From positions 23,557,114 to 23,621,113 of the forward strand of contig OY998179.1 of NCBI GenBank assembly GCA_963921935.1: a DNA stretch of 64,000 nt, written 5' to 3'. This stretch comes from Galeruca laticollis (lineage: Eukaryota > Arthropoda > Insecta > Coleoptera > Chrysomelidae). The translations under genes were made by a program, and so were the position numbers. The first letter of the stretch is position 1. Each line of letters begins with the position of its first letter. Positions 62,474-64,000 of this stretch are shown here, one piece after another. The notes beneath the pieces are model-generated. The model saw only the letters and a list, made by a program, of their open reading frames with translations. It had not been told where the DNA came from and made no database searches.

Positions 62474-64000
62474 TGTTTATGTTGATAAGTTTTTTTTACA
62501 TTTAAATAGTTTATCACTCGAATGTCATGAGGGAACTGTATACTCCGATCAGTGAGCTTGTTTTTCAGAAGTGATTGTGATTAAAAAAAAGCCAACGACA
62601 AGAAACGACATCGAGCGAATATCGCGGTAGTACGTGGGCCAATAACATAATCGCCAATTGCAGTAAGGTAAGCGATGCGTCGCATGAAATTTCAAGTTTG
62701 TCTTCAAAGAGAGAGGACATTGACACTTCGTACGAAGAAACTTTAAGTATGTCGTCCATTTGAAGAACAGCAATGATAAAATAATAAAATCTCATAAAAA
62801 AACTACAGAAAACTAAAAAAGCTGGTTAGGAAATTGCGAGTTTCATTTATTTATTTTATTAAACTAACGCAAATCAAACATTAAACGAGCGTTTAGTTTT
62901 GAATGCAGGTAGAGACGTGTGCCATCACGACATGGAAATTTGTATAGTTTTCTAGGCAATTGAAGAACTACGATTTATAACAAGTAAACTCAAGTTTTCT
63001 CGAAATATTGATATTTCCAATACCGAAACTTGAGTGTCGATAAAATGAAAAAATATCGGCGCCGGTTATGATATCCTACTATATAAAGGGTGTCCCGTGT
63101 ACCTTGAATTAAAGGAACGATTTAAGAAATATTCGAAATACCTAAATACATTTTTTCTCTAGTTCTGTTATTTTGTGAGGCTGATTAAGAGTGCAAAAGA
63201 AATTTACATTGTGTTGCATATTTTCTCAGGGGTTCGTAAACTTTTATTGTACCATATTGTTGAAATACCCTGTATTTTGAGGTAGGTAATAACTTTCATC
63301 TACAACTAAATTTTCTGCAAAAAAGGTTCTCCTTGTTGAGCTAACTGGTTACAGCACACGATTTTAAAGATCTTCTACTTTGTATATTGCAATGAGATAT
63401 TTATTTCTATTGCAAATCACAGGCAACGATAGTTGCCGAGTGACGCAAGTATACCTCTACAAAAATCGACACACCGAACAAGCCTAATACAAACTATCTA
63501 CAGCATATAAATCAAACCATGCAAAGTCACTCTATATATACAGTAATTTTTTTTTCGTACAAAATGTCAATTATAAAATAACCGAAAAAATAGGAACGCG
63601 TTCACCGATCACGATGGAATTCTGTCAGTTGACTTGGAGCGGTGAGGTGATGCTACAGTGAAAATTTCAGCCTCCTAGCTGTACTCAAAGCTGAGATACA
63701 GATATCTCGTTTTAGGTAGTTTGTCGGTATTCAGGGTGTCAAAAAAAGTGACCCCCTTGCTAGGATAAGTATAACACTGCAAATAAGTTAGGTTCGCCAT
63801 GCAAAAAAATTTCGTAATAGCATCCGTTTCCAAGATACGAAGATATGAAGAAAGAATTCATATACACATTTTTTACGATTATCTTGAAACTACTGGCGAC
63901 ATTTTAATGAAATTTTGTACGGATATGTTTTGGAAGCGTACGGATCACATATTTGTCTCTCATAGATGGCGCTAGTTACACGGTTCATATCGAGTAGTTT
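62474..64000. other. Upstream flank of the receptor gene, no further gene seen
   Basis: It should hold the 5' UTR or promoter of the receptor or an upstream intron. The string AGGGTGTCCCGTGTACC (63088) and TTCAGGGTGTCAAAAAAAGTGACCCC (63730, described by position) look like transposon-related repeats, but no coding sequence is recognised. Confidence 0.4.

Noticed and set aside
62549..62795. Two overlapping minus-strand ORFs upstream of the receptor exon
   Set aside because: They overlap each other in different frames, and neither shows a domain or signal; probably 5' flank.
1..64000. CRISPR arrays, bacterial operons, rRNA genes
   Set aside because: The repeats are tandem or inverted transposon parts without spacers, introns are present, and no rRNA-like sequence was seen.

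Overview
The window is AT-rich eukaryotic DNA, almost certainly from an insect with a large, repeat-swollen genome (a beetle would fit, but this is a guess). The only host gene I can support is a Methuselah-like (secretin-family) GPCR on the minus strand. Its signal-peptide/ectodomain exon lies at 62002-62473 and an exon carrying TM1-TM2 at 21383-21565. The splice phases agree, so the ~40.4 kb between them would be one intron made almost entirely of transposons. No later exon of the receptor is visible, so the left part of the window is probably the next intron.

The main object is a complete Polinton/Maverick at 754-17740 (16,987 bp) with a perfect 6-bp target duplication (TAAGTA), 464-bp terminal inverted repeats (TIRs) aligning without a gap, and AG...CT ends. 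Minus-strand genes (2969-12444) encode a 90-aa basic/acidic protein, protein-primed DNA polymerase B, a 102-aa unknown, a 231-aa unknown, a retroviral-type integrase with chromodomain, a coiled-coil/fibre-like protein, a low-complexity protein and an A32/FtsK-type packaging ATPase. From a divergent promoter at ~12.48 kb the plus strand encodes a phospholipase-A2-like protein with a small intron, an adenain-like protease, a 97-aa unknown, the minor capsid (penton) protein, a 50-aa basic micro-protein, the double-jelly-roll major capsid protein and a 158-aa unknown. Each TIR holds a tRNA-like Pol III unit (A box, B box, CCA, T-run) and three TGACGTCA motifs. The gene set is that of a virus: replicate, integrate, package, mature, enclose. 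Most of it is intact.

Outside the Polinton, from left to right: a truncated hAT-like gene at the left edge; a decayed Gypsy element with an inverted LTR segment (17869-20966); the receptor exon; a second Gypsy element (22111-26986) with a macro domain and CCCH finger after its integrase tail but with RNase H and integrase core deleted; a pogo-type foldback element (27653-34929) with a 3-kb palindrome and a nested PIF/Harbinger (31967-34906) whose MADF-BESS gene and transposase overlap on opposite strands; hAT relics; a Myb/SANT-like pseudogene (38086-41150) split by a hAT element; a 5'-truncated Jockey-type LINE; a hAT element with TATCGATA-rich ends; a 6.1-kb foldback/Mutator-type element with 9-bp target duplications and tandem-repeat arms (44831-50933); a pogo-like element with reiterated GTGCCGATAATAGG-type motifs (51223-54596); RTE, Jockey and Penelope fragments; and a DD41D-type mariner with ~315-bp TIRs (59898-61737). 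Nearly all of these non-Polinton elements are broken.
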